This document shows, one piece after another, positions 12,657-24,823 of a stretch of 64,000 bases of DNA. The notes below the pieces were generated by a model. The model was not told the origin of the DNA and made no database searches. It saw only the letters and a program-made list of their open reading frames with translations. The stretch spans positions 1 through 64,000 of the forward strand of contig VWPU01014040.1 of assembly GCA_013398955.1 (NCBI GenBank), written 5' to 3'. The DNA comes from Callaeas wilsoni. Taxonomy: Eukaryota; Chordata; Aves; Passeriformes; Callaeidae. How positions within the stretch are numbered: the stretch's first letter is position 1; the number at the start of each line of letters is the position of its first letter. The translations under genes and the position numbers were made by a program.

Positions 12657-12711
12657 GGGTTTTGGTTTTTTGTTTCGTGTGGGGTTTTTGGTTTTTTTTC
12701 TGTTTTTTTCG
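12657..12711. repeat. T/G-rich low-complexity tract
   Basis: Runs of T separated by G or GG (GGTTTTTTG, GGGGTTTTTGG) form a short tract with no periodic unit long enough to call a microsatellite. Confidence 0.8.
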
Positions 12712-15700
12712 AGGGCAGAAAAATTACTTCAACTGATGTTTAAGGAGGAAAGACAAGCAGTTGGTCTGCAAATATTACCAAGGCAAACCTGCAGTTTTTT
12801 AGTCAAATAACAGTGAGTGTTTTGGGGTTTAGTGACTAGCGGTGAATGATTACTGTGCATTAGTATAGCTGTAAGGAGGAAAAATGAAGAACTCTTTATC
12901 TGTCATGACAGCTGATCAGGTTATTTTCTTTGCAGTACTGTTTTGTAGGGCAGCAGACAGTCCTTCAAGAAGCCAAGCTGCTTGTTACTGATTTGGGGCT
13001 TTACTTTGGTGTGTTAACGGGGCTATTCTTTACTTGTACTGCTGAGCTATATGTGGTGAGGTCAGGTTATTTGAACAGCTGTGTGCAAAGTGCCGTAGCT
13101 GAAAATCGGGCAAGAAGATGAAAATATCTGAATTCTTTTCCACTTAATTTAAAAGTGGATTTAAGATGACCCTCCAGGTGTGCTTCTGAACTTGTGCACT
13201 GGCATGTTTTGCATTGGAAAGGACAATTTGTTCTTAGTTCTGTTCTGCACTCCATTCAGTTATCTGATATTTTATGTAGCTATTCACGTGATGAATTTTT
13301 TTAAATTGTGATTGACTGTTAGGTTAAATGAATAGCTAATGCATCATGAATCAGTAGCAGTTCCTACTGGATAAGAGTATGCTTATAAGTGTATTGAAGA
13401 TACTGTAAATAAGGAGATAGCATATATGTGAAGACTTAATAGAAATTTTAGTTCCCTAACTATTTATATGTAATATGTTGTTTTTTCAGTTGCTGACTTG
13501 CAAAGCACATGCTGTTTACATTATGTGGATTTGTTTTTGCTTAGCATTGTTTGTGTTAGGATATTTGAAAATAAATTTAATTGCTTTTTTTAACTTCCAT
13601 CTCTGCAATTACTTTTTTTCTCAGTTTGTAAAATATCAGTGGTGTGGGAGATCATGGAATTAGCTATGATCACTGAAAACTCCATCTTACTTGTAAGTCT
13701 GTAGCAAGATGCTCTGGGAAGGAGCTTCTTGGGTTACGACTGAAACTGTGTGTAGTGCACTGGGGATTCAGACCTGTTACTAGAATCATACAGGCCATTA
13801 TTCCTGTTACAGTGTGTTTATAACCTTGGAATTACCCCTTTGAATCTCATCTGAAGAATCTGTGATTTTGGGAAGACATACCTCTTGTATACTTCTTGTG
13901 CAAACAAACTTGACTTCGTGGAAAAAAAAGCTTTCGGCCTCTCCTAAGTCAGGGCCAAGACTCTGCTCTAACTTAAGCAAGAGGACTTAATTTAAAGTGA
14001 AGAGACATCTTAATTCCAAGTGACAGAATGGACTGACAAGAGTCTCCTTAAGTGTAGTGAAGGTAGCTGTACTTGAATCAAAAACGGAGTACCAAGTTCC
14101 TTGTTCACAGCAGTAGATGAGTGTTGATGAAACTGGTGTTTCTCTTTGGGAATTTATTTTTCCTATAATGGGTAAGATTTTTGCCAAGGTCTGGTGTTTA
14201 GGTGGTTTCCTAAGCAGTGAGGTGGGCTTTGCTGAAGCAGTGCCGCATGTGGATGGGGTGGAGCTGGTGCTAGTGGGTGCTAAGGAAACTTCTCAGTTGT
14301 GTAAAGACATGTCAGTGCTCTCTAATGTGCCTTGGCTACAGGAAAAGCTTGAGACCTACTGCAGTAAAATTTCAGTTAGTTAATGGAATAGGCTTTGAAT
14401 GCATTCAGTGCACTGTATAGTAGCCAACTAATGCAGGGTTGGAGGGATGAATGAAATGGTACTGCTTTTACAAGCAGAACAGTTGCTGTGTGTCCTGTTA
14501 GGACAGCCTTGCTTACTTCACATGAATTTGTTGACCTCACTAGAGCCCTTAACCTTCCTAGGGCTACTAATCTCCATAATGTCTGAAGGATTTGGCTTAA
14601 TTTTGGCATGGGAATGTGCCAAACAAATGAATCAAACTATGAGTCATCATTTTTGTAGAACATTCAGACCTAGTCCCACAGTCAATGTGTCTGATTGATA
14701 CCTGCCGGAGAACTTGCAGGATCTGATCCATGCTTTTGGAATCCTGACTTCTTAAGTGTAGAAGAGACTGTTCTGAAACAAAGGAAATGTAATGCAGAAT
14801 ATACTGAAGCAAAGCAAGAGCTGTCACTTGACTCAGATGCAATTCATAAAATAAAATTAGCATAGGTTGTGGATGGGATTGTGCATACATTACGGAATGT
14901 TTCAGTGGTACTCAAGATGCCTTGTGAAAACTGTAGAGGTGATGTTTTCAAGTTACTGACTGTTATTTCCTTTTTTGCAAATAGCTTAACTAAAGCATGG
15001 CACAGTAACATGAGGTCACTTCTAAAATTTATTGGAGGCACTGAATTGTGGAGGTAATGGAGAATGATGTGAATGTCACTTTCATGTCTGCACTATAAAA
15101 TGCAAAAGCACAAACGTAGTAACCACAAGACTCTTTTTGATGTTTTAATCTTTTAAACCTTTGAAATGGTGGTGTGCTTGAAAGGGCTTCTAAATCCATT
15201 GGTTAGTCTGTGCTGTCTCGTATTGTGTTCAAAATCATAGCAGATAAAGGAAGAGTGATCAGAAAGCTTAATGCAGTCAGAGCGTCACGACCTGTTATGT
15301 AAAGCAACATTTGGCAGGGCCTTCCCAGCTGCTGTAAATGAATGTTAACAGCATTTTATCATCTGCTTTCACTGTCTTTATTACATAATCTGAATATTTA
15401 TGACTCTATTAATATGTTTAGCCTTTAAATTGCAATATTGAAGGAACGAAGGTTCCACAGAATATTGAACAAGAATGTTTTTATTTTTTGCCTCATGAAC
15501 AAAAGTTGTGTTAATATTAAAAAGCTTTGAGCTCTTATTTCAAATAAGTTTACTGAATTGCTTTACAGGTATATATTATTTATTCCCTAAATTATGTATT
15601 TCTCTAAACATTGTCATAAGAAAAGTATTTTGGTGACAGAATTGTGTTGCCGAACATGATGCGTCTGTGTGTATATAAAATACAGAGCACTAAACAGAAA

Positions 15701-15872
15701 GTGATGACTTTTGTTGCTTGTAATGCAAGTCCTTGAATCCATTGTGATGATACTCTGTAGCTTTGTACAAACATAGCCAACCTAGACCAGATCCAGGCAA
15801 TCAGAATCACCTCCATCAGAGATCTGCTTCAGGTAAGATTGCGGGGCAAGCTGTGGGCCTAGTTATTACAAG

Positions 15873-15925
15873 GGGTTTTGTGTTGGTGGGTTTTTTTTGG
15901 TTGATTGGGGTTTTTTTTTCTTTCT
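15873..15925. repeat. T/G-rich low-complexity tract
   Basis: GGGG followed by T-runs is repeated three times (GGGGTTTTG, GGGTTTTTTTTGG, GGGGTTTTTTTTT). On the opposite strand it is an A/C-rich tract. Confidence 0.8.
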
Positions 15926-18589
15926 GCTGCACTTCCTCACAAACATACATGCCCTTCCTCTGCTGTGACTAGCTATACTGTTGTCTTGTGACCTGAAATG
16001 TATATCACGTAATTAGGGTACGTGTGTACCACATTACATGTCTGGGGACTGGTTGCAGATGCTGTCCCACTACTGAATGCAACTTGCCTGTATTGGGATT
16101 GCACTTGGAATTACGTGTGGGATGGGAATATGCTTGGTCAAAAGATGAATGAGGAGCTGTAAGTCATTTCCCTTCCCAAACTTTGTTTGGGTTATATTAT
16201 GTCCCCAAACAGAACGGAACACCACCATTTCAATAGTCATCTGCAAATTTCTAACAAGATGGTGTGTTCAGCAAGTGGCTCTCACTGATGGAATTTACAA
16301 GTGGCATTGGTATTATGGCTCTTTACCATCCTGCAGGCTAAAGCTCAGTTAGCTGCAGGCTTATATTTGAGGTTGTCTACAAAAATCCAGAGTGGAAAAT
16401 GAAATTTTGCATCTGAGTGGAATGAAGTTCTTGGTCACTTTTATCTTTGAGTGCAAAATCTATAGGCTGTCTGAAAGCTGCTGTCCTAAATTTCATCCTA
16501 CTGATTGCCAGGGCTAGAGTTTGAGAGATGTGTTTGTGGAGGTAGGTCCCTTTTGTTTCTAAAAGTCTTATGGGTGTAGTGCAAATCCTGTGGTGTGCTG
16601 TGACACTGTACCTAAGTCTGAGTAACTCTGACTCGTAATGGTCTGTACTTCCACCCTCTCCATGAATCAAACCTCATAAACTGGTACGGGAGGCAGCTGC
16701 ACATGACTGGAAGTGTACAAATTCTTAGAAATGTAAAGATCAGTGAATACAGGGTGTGGAGTGTTAGAGTCAGGAATTAAGTTTAGATTAACACATATTT
16801 TTTAAACAGTATTTTATCCCCAAGCAAGGTTGTTATAGTTACACAGAACTCCAAGTGGACTCTCTTCCCTTCTGGGGATTAGAGATTTAAATATGTATTG
16901 TTCTTCTGGGCAATAGTATTGAGCAGTCAAGTAAGGTTCATAATAGAACAAGGAAACCTTTAATTAGGACAGGAGTTTCAATTGCATTCTTTTTTGCTTT
17001 GTGTAAGAGAAACTTGCATTAAATCAAATGAATAAAACAATGGAGGGGTGAAGGAAGTTTGGAAGAAGCACATCTATTTACAAATTTAAGTGCTGAGTTT
17101 CCAATAAGCCAGTAGTTTTTACTTGGGAAACTCTTAAAATATGATTTGCCTTCTCCCAATCCCTGAGCATCTGAGTCAAGATATTTTAAGGAGATGTTTT
17201 TCAACTTATTCAGTGGTTTGGGGGTTTCTTACTGTCTTTGATTTTTTTTCATCCAGGAGATACCTTTATTGCAATGTAAAATTAATAGCAATGTTTACAT
17301 GGTTCTAATATGTTGGGTTAGGTTGGTAAATGCATTGTAATTGCATTCTTCCCTTACTCAACTTTGTACTTACTTTGTGTGACCTAAATACATTGCAGTA
17401 TTTCCTTTAAACATAAAGAATGATAATAAATCTTTTCTGGTATATTCTGGGGTGTACATTGCTCTGTGTTGTTGAGATCTTGAAGTCAGCAACCTTCTCT
17501 ACAGCCTCAGCAAGTTGCCAGTGTGCAATAAGTTATAAAACTGGCACTTCTAAGGAATAATACCTAGTAGCTTCAAGGGTTTCTTAATTTGTTTCTGAAA
17601 TTGCCTCTGGCAAAAAAACCCCATACTAGTCTCCTCTTCCCATCAGACACTGGTAAGAGGAAGCCTAGCAGGTTTGAAGCTGGCTTTCTTTTGCACTGTC
17701 TTATTTAATGTTTACTGGCTTATTATGTGTGATGAGGCAATGGAATAATCTATCTTAAATGAGTTTTTTAAAGGAAAACCTCAAGAAGATGGTGGTGGTG
17801 AATTTAATCGTCCGTCTTATGCCCGTCCTCTGCAGTTTAAATGCTAAATCCAACAATGACAAAAGACTGCCATTGTCTGGGAAACGATTCTACTCCTTGT
17901 TTGGGTAGAAGAGCTCTCAGACATGGCTTAAGGTAGTCCCTTTCCCTAATTACCTGTCTCTTTGGGTATTTTACAGGCTTCTGCTCAGTTCTATCAGGAG
18001 AGCACTTTCTGGAGCAAAATCCATGTCCCTTTAAAGGACCTAACCAAATTTGCTAAATTCGGAAGAAAGCAGCTATTGACTTCATGGGACTTCAGAAAAG
18101 GAAGGGCAGAGCCTTTTATGTTAAATAACTGATCTTCTTTGCTCAAAATTTTATTTTGTGGAATGTTGTAGAAAAATGTTCCAGTTTTACTGGATGAGTG
18201 GTAAACCCCACTTTAAGTGCTAAATGGCATCTCAGTTGTGGAGGTGCAAAGGATACTTCATAGCAGCAGTATACTTGAAACTTACTGAAACCTCCTGCCC
18301 TTACCTACATCTTGCATCCCCTTTAGTGCATCCCATATGAGTAATTTATTTGCCAAATTAAGCTATTGTACTCTCTCCCCTTGGAACAACCTCAGCTGGC
18401 ACGTGGGATTCTTTACCAGGAAGGAGAGACAGGGACATTGTGTTGCATTTATAGTATGTGCTACTAAATGGCTCTTCCTGTTGCCTGACTTGATCATGAC
18501 TGGTTCTTGTTCGTCACAAGGATCAGTACAGTAACTTTATGTAAGGGAGATATTAGTAACCTGAGAATGGAAATTTAAAAAGTTCTTTT

Positions 18590-21416
18590 TTTCCCCTGAA
18601 TACAATTAGTGCCTGTTACCTCTTGTTCTTTCAATGGGCATTGCTGAGAAGAGTCTGACTCCATCTTCTCTCTTCCTTCCTTCTGTCCCGCGTTAAATAT
18701 TTTTACTCATTGTTAAGATCCACCTTGAACCTTTTCTTCTTCAGGATGAAAATTGCTCTAGTGCTTTAATAATTTTTGTGGTCCTTTGCTGAACTCACTC
18801 TAGTACTCCCATTGGAGTGGAGACCCCAGAACTGGACAGAGCACTGTAGATGAGATCTTACCAGTTTTGAGTATAGACAAAAAATCTTCCTCTACCTGCT
18901 AGCAATGCCTTCCTAGTGCAACCTCGGAGGCTGCTGGCTTTCTTTGCCACCAGGACACACTGTGGACTCACGTTTAACTGGGTGTTCATCAAGACATTTT
19001 TTGTCAAGCTGCTTCCCAGCCTGTACTGTGTACTGGTGCCTGCAGGTGCAGAACTTTGAACTTCCCTTTGGTAAATGTTACGAGGTTCCCATGTGTCCAT
19101 TTCTCCAGCCTATTCAAGTCTCTTTGAATGGAAGTTGATTCAATTATATGCTGTATCAACTTGTTCTTCTCAGTTTTGTATTATTTGTAGGCTTGCTGAG
19201 GATGCCCTCTGACCAATCATCTAGGTCATTAATGAAGATGTTAAAAGAGTAGTGGCCCCAGTATCAGCCCCTGGGGTACGCCACTAATGACTGGCTGCCA
19301 GCTGGACTTCACATTGCTGATTGTAAATCTTTGAGATTGACAATTCAGTCAGCTTTCAGTCCACCTCAGTGTTTGTTCATCTAGCTCATACTTATATCAG
19401 TTTTTCCATGAGGATATTGTAGGGGAAGAGTGCTGAAAGCCGTACCAAAATCAAGATAGACAATATTCTGCGTTCTTCTTTCCTCTGCCAGGGGAATCAT
19501 CTAACTGTAGAAGGTTATCAGTTTAGTCAGTCCTGATTTTCTTTCATAATTGTGTACTGACTGTTTGAAATCACCTTCCTGTTCTTAATATATTTGGAAA
19601 GTATTTCCAGAATTACTTTCTCTTTCACCTTCCCTGGGGTTCTGGTGAGACTGACTGAACTTTAGTTCCTGGATCTTTCTTCTTTTCTCTCTTGAGTGTA
19701 AGAGTTGCCTCTGCTTTTCTCTTGTCCTGAGGAACCCTTCCCAATAGTTATGAAGATATTCCAGAATTGCCTTGTTATGACATTGACCAGCTCTCAGCAT
19801 TCATGGATGTGTTCCATCAGGTCTAGTGGACTTAGGTATGTCCAGTTTGTGTAAGTGTTTGTTAGACTAATTAACTTGTACCAAAGGTAAGTCATGCTTG
19901 CTCCTGACTTTACTATAGGTCTCAGGAACCTGAGAATGCCAAAGCCAAATCTTGCCACTCAGGACCAAAGCGAAGATGCCATTGAACATCTCTGCATTTT
20001 CTCTGTCCTTTGTCACTATATTCTCTGCTCCATTCAGCAGTGGTCCCACATTTTTCCCTCATCTTCCTTTTGTTGTTGTTACACTTGCAGAAGCCCTTCT
20101 TGTTGTCCTTCATGTCCTCAGCCAGATGCAATATCAGACAGGCTTTGGCTTTCCTAATTTTCTCCTTGCATTCTTGGATAGTGTCTTTGTATTTTTCCTG
20201 GGCTGCCTGTCCCTGGGGCTTCCTCTCATATGCCTCCTTCTTATGTTTGAGTTTTCTTAAGAGCTCCTTGTTCATCTGTTTAGCCTTCCTGCCACTCTTG
20301 CTTGATATTCTGCTCACCAGGGCAGACCATTCTTGAACTTGGAGGAGGTGATCCTTGTGAACCAAGCAGTTGTCCTGCTGCTAGCAGGTCCCTGAACAGA
20401 CCAGTCTGCTCTCCTGAGGTCCAGGGCTGTTGTCCTGCTATTTGTTTTGTTCCTTCCTCATACCATCCTGAATTCAATCATCTCCTGGTCATTGCAGCCA
20501 TGACTGCTCCAGCTTTCACATTCCTAGCCATTTTTTTCTGATCTGTCAGTATGAGATCGAACAGAGCATCTTCGCTTGTTGGCTCCTTAATCACTCATGT
20601 CAGGAGGCTGTTAGCAGGGTGCTCCAGAGATCTCTGGGATTGCTTGTGTTTGCCCTTCCAGCAGTTGCCTGGATGGTTAAATCAAACAACTGCAGTCTGC
20701 AAATGTGAGGCTTCTTCCAGATGTGGAGAAGGCCTCTGTGTTCTCCTTCCTCATGACTGAGTGGTCTGTAGTGGACACCCATCACAATGCTGTCCATGTT
20801 GGTCTGCACACTAATACTGAGCTGTAAGGTCCTACCTGACTTGTTGCCCATCCCAAGGCAGAGCTTCATGCATTCCAATCCCTTTCTCAGGTAAAAGGCA
20901 ACTCGCTCTCCTCCCCGTCCTGGCCTGTCATTCCCCAAAGAACCAATATCTGTTCATTGTAGCAGTCCAGTTGTGTGAGCCATCCTGCTATATCTCTGTG
21001 ATCGTGATGAAATTTGTAGCCCTGCAACTGCAGTCAAACTTCTTAATTCCTCCTGTTTGCCACCCTCCAGATGTTAGTGTAGAGGTGTGTCAGAAAAAGT
21101 ATCCCAGTCATGTTGATTTCACAGAGTAGGTATGAGCTTCCCTTGATACCATTCCTATAGGTGCTTTCTTATTTCTGTCCATACAATTGAGGTGGTCCCC
21201 TTCAACCCTCTTTTGTTGATTAAAGGTCTCTCTTCTCCACATTAGGCTGGCCTTCATTTGTCATCCTGGTCTCCCATTTCCCCACTGGATTGTAGTTTTC
21301 CTCCCCCCCATCATTTCAGTTCTAAAGCTCTCCTCACCACATTCGACAGAGATCCTTTCTCCACCATTTTATGTGGGATTTGGATACAGGGATTCTTTCT
21401 ATGTGATGGTGGCATT
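18590..21416 (-). mobile_element. CR1 LINE copy 2 (antisense, long, endonuclease to RT)
   Basis: About 2.8 kb of an old CR1, the longest copy in the window. In element sense (minus strand) it begins before the APE-type endonuclease: LYTNIWRVANRRN near 21070, comparable to the usual LYTNARSMGNKQEE. It continues with GNDRPGRGGERVAFYLRKGLEC and VHYRPLSHEEG (20938-20740). The inter-domain region follows with KQMNKELLRKLKHKKEAYER (about 20280-20200) and KDNKKGFCKC. Degraded reverse transcriptase follows, with LLTSSLMT, STQYRLGSS and LNVSPQCVLVAKKAS (19100-18900). Stops and frameshifts break it throughout. The 3' end fades out near 18590 without a clear octamer tail. It is not coding today. Confidence 0.9.
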
Positions 21417-22378
21417 ATGACAGAATCATAGAATGGTTTGAGTTGTAAGGGATTTTAAATTATGCAGAGACACTTTCCACTAGACCAGGTTACTCAGAGC
21501 CCCATCCAACCTTGCTTCGAACACTTTCAGGGATGGGGCAGACACAGTTTCCCTGAGCTACCTGTTCTCGTGCTTCACCTCCCTCACAGTGAAGAATTTC
21601 TTCCTTATATCTAATCTAAAGCTGCTTTCAGTTTGGAGCCATTTCCTCTTGTCCTGTCACTACAGGTCTTTATAACAAGCCTCTCTGCATCTTTCTTGTG
21701 GGCTCCTTTCACGTACTGGATAGCCACAATTAGGTCACCTTGAAGTTTTCTCTGGGATGAACAGTCCCATTTATCTCAGCCTTCCCTCATAGGAGAGGTT
21801 CTCCATCCCTCTGGTCATCTTGCTGGCCTCCTCTGGACTCGATCCCACAAGTCAATGTCCTTCCTGTGCTGGGGACCCCAGATCTGGATGCAGCTCTGCA
21901 GGTGGGGTCTCACCAGTGCAGAGCAGAGGGGCAGAATCCCCTCCCTGGCCCTGCTGGTCACGCTGCCTTGGATGCAGCCCAGGACACGTTTGGCTTTCTG
22001 AGCTGTGAGTGCACATGGCTGGGTCATGTCCAGCCTCTCCTCCACCAGCACCCCCGAGTCCTTCTCAGCAGAGCTGCTCTAAATCTGTTCATCCCCAGCC
22101 TGTTGGTGCCAGGGTGTGCCCCACCCCAGGTGCAGCACCTTGCACTTGGCCTTGTTAAACCTCATGAGATTCCCATTTCTCGAGGTTGTCCAGGTCCCTC
22201 TGGATGATGTCCTGTCCTTCATATGTGTCAACTGCACCACTCAGCGTGGTGTCATCTGCAAATATGCTGAGGGTGCACTTGATCCTTTTTTCTCTGTCAT
22301 TAATGAAGATGTTAAGTAACACTGGTCCTAGTATGGACTCCAGGGACACCACTTGTCACTGATGTCCATTGGGACATT
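21417..22378 (-). mobile_element. CR1 LINE copy 3 (antisense, 5'-truncated, intact 3' end)
   Basis: This is a 5'-truncated CR1 of about 0.96 kb, better preserved than copy 2. Its 3' terminus is present as AGAATCATAGAATGG on the + strand at 21423, the typical avian CR1 end. In element sense the RT palm remnant reads [13 protein letters not shown]... and [14 protein letters not shown] (22352-22230), with both catalytic Asp residues intact. The C-terminal segment ALTAQKAKRVLGCIQ and ILPLCSALVRPHLQSCIQ follows (22051-21850). Frames are interrupted, so it is a dead copy. Its 3' end abuts the 5' end of copy 2 in the same orientation. Confidence 0.94.
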
Positions 22379-23167
22379 ATGTGCCTTCAGCCTGGGCGAG
22401 GTTTGTGTGCAAAGTTGCGTTGTTTATTCTGCCTACAGGAGAAAGCTCCAGGAAACTTTCCTGGTGTCCTTCTGTATCCATTGATTTATGGTCTGCCAAC
22501 TTTTCGCCTGCTCACCCACTCAGACACCGAAGGTGGTACAGAGAGGAGAGGTGGCTAATTCAGGATAATCAGGAATTGGTTGCTGTCAGGGCTTTCTGTG
22601 CCGCTCTTCTGGATATATTTTGACATACCGGGGCAGTTCTGACATGAGCTGTCCCAGCTGCTATTGGGTAATTTCGGAAACTGCACTGTCCAGGAAGAAA
22701 AGAGAAGAATGTGGTGTTTATAAAACTTCTTGTGACTGCTCTTCAAGTAACCTGTGCAGATTAGGAGCTTTTGTTTGTTTGCTTGTTTTTCCCTAGCTCC
22801 AGTATAAATCAGTTTCTCACTGTGATCCAAATGGGACAGATCCCATGGTGAGGTTGTACCAGCAGTGAATGTGTACTTGTGATGGATGGATTTCTGGAGC
22901 TTATTAACAAAATTTTGTATAACTTAGATTACATAATTCAACCAGGTAAATACTAGTGTATAGCTATTAAAGCTATATACTGCACTGATACTGAGGGTCT
23001 TTGTGAATTAACTTTTTTGCTTAAGCAGTAATATTCCTCTCTAAACTTTTTAAACCAATCTTGCACTGAGTAATTTTAGAATAAATTCTCTAGGGTGGAT
23101 TTAGTACAAGAATGTCCTAGGTTAGTGACACATGCCAACTATAATCTTTGCAAGAATATTTTCTGTG

Positions 23168-23220
23168 AACAACCAAAAACAAAACAAAAGCAAAACAAAC
23201 AAACAAAAACAACAGAAAAG
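23168..23220. repeat. (CAAAA)n/(CAAA)n low-complexity tract
   Basis: Imperfect CAAAA and CAAAC units repeat for about 50 bases, the complement of the GTTTT/GTTTG tracts seen elsewhere in this intron. Confidence 0.85.
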
Positions 23221-24793
23221 AGGGGCATCTTCTGTCTTAATTGAACCCTTGAAATTTCTGCCTACAAACCAAATGAAAATGGAAACTAGATGTCTTGTCA
23301 GCACATTGCAAGCTATCAGTCACAGCTATGGATGAAAGCCAGCACGACCTACATCTGTCGTGTTGCTACAATGGTGCTGGCATTACAGTTTCATTGTTTA
23401 GGTTTAGGGTCAAGCCTGTTGAGACCTCTTTTTATTCAGCTTTGAATGTATCCATTTTCATGACCTTTTTCAAAGCTGTATGAAAGACTCAGCAGGGCAA
23501 GATGTGGCGATGCTGAACCTATGTTAGTCTTGCAGCTATCAAACTGTCTCATAGTCACAGATGGTCACTGCGATTGTCCACACCAATCTACTGCTGGAGC
23601 TGCTATTGAAAGGGCACAAAACTGATGGTACAAAGGGACGCCTTTTTTCCCGCCAATAAATGAAGCTAGTGTTGCTGTGAGCTGGCATTGTCGGAGGTTT
23701 TGTGCAGGAGAAGAATGGTTGTTGACAAACCAGCTTCCATGCTGAAAAATGCTACTCTTATTCCTAAACTTAGAGATCTTTCCTTGGCTGAGTAACTGCT
23801 CGTATCAGAGTGGCGTTTTGCAAACTATTTTCATTGATTATTTGGATGATGGTTGTACTGGGAAGTCTGATACTGACAGCAGTAGATGTGATCTTGCTAA
23901 AGTAGACATGTTTCTGTTTCGTAACTCCATTTGAAGAAAATCTCTTTGACTGTACGCTTAAAAACATCGGAGGCCTTAATTGCCACATTTCTGTGTTTAA
24001 TCCTCAAATGTTAATGTCCTTAGATACATTGAAGGAGCTTGGACAGTTGTCTCTTTGAGTTAGGTAACTTGATTAACAAAGTACCAAATATGTTGCTTTT
24101 CATGCTATCAAAATGGATAGTTTTGAAGCTAGTAAATAAATTTTCCAAGTCTTTTTTATTGGCAGTGTGAATGTGCTTTTTGTTTTGGTTGGCTTTAAAC
24201 AGAACTACTTTTTCCATTTTCCTACTACCATTTTCCGAGTACCTTTTCTTCCTTTCAGGGTGGGGTGAAAGCCTCTGTACAAATGACCTGTCTGTTTGTT
24301 AACAGACTGGAGAAAGTTTTTGTGAGATTAAAACAGTTCTTGCCTGAAAGAACAATAAAAAGCAATAAAGCTGATTCCTATTGTACGGGATCCTTTGTGG
24401 CCTCTGATACATCCTTTTACCAGTGGTGAAAGAACCTTTAGAATTCAAGTGACCACAGCAATGAAATGGATGCTTGTTCCTGGATGGGAAATACCAAGAT
24501 TCTGTGGAGACCAGTTGAATGATTCACCGCATAACAAAGTACAAAGTAATAACAAAGTACAGTTTAGAAATCGTACTTTAATTATTGTAGTATGGAGATT
24601 TTGGGGTGGGTTTGCCACCCCCCTTATTTCACCAAAGATGTCCATTGGTTAGCCTCCTGTGCTGCAGTAGACTTTTTTAGCCCTCTAAGGCGCCGAGTAA
24701 TTTCTCAGTTGCCTTTTGCCCTCAGAATTTCATAACTCTCTGAGTACATGAATGTTTGTTTGTTTTGTTTCTTCATCTGGCCTGTTAGTCTGT

Positions 24794-24823
24794 AGCTACA
24801 TGAAATGCAGCTACATGAAATGT
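24794..24823. repeat. 15-bp tandem duplication
   Basis: Two head-to-tail copies of AGCTACATGAAATG(C/T) lie at 24794-24808 and 24809-24823, differing only at the last base. This is probably a recent replication-slippage duplication. Confidence 0.9.

Larger units (their letters stand above)
11161..18589. other. Intronic DNA without recognised genes
   Basis: AT-rich unique sequence lies between CR1 copies 1 and 2. It contains two T/G-rich low-complexity tracts (12657-12711 and 15873-15925). No ORF has a recognisable domain, and I see no RNA gene or further transposon. Confidence 0.6.
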
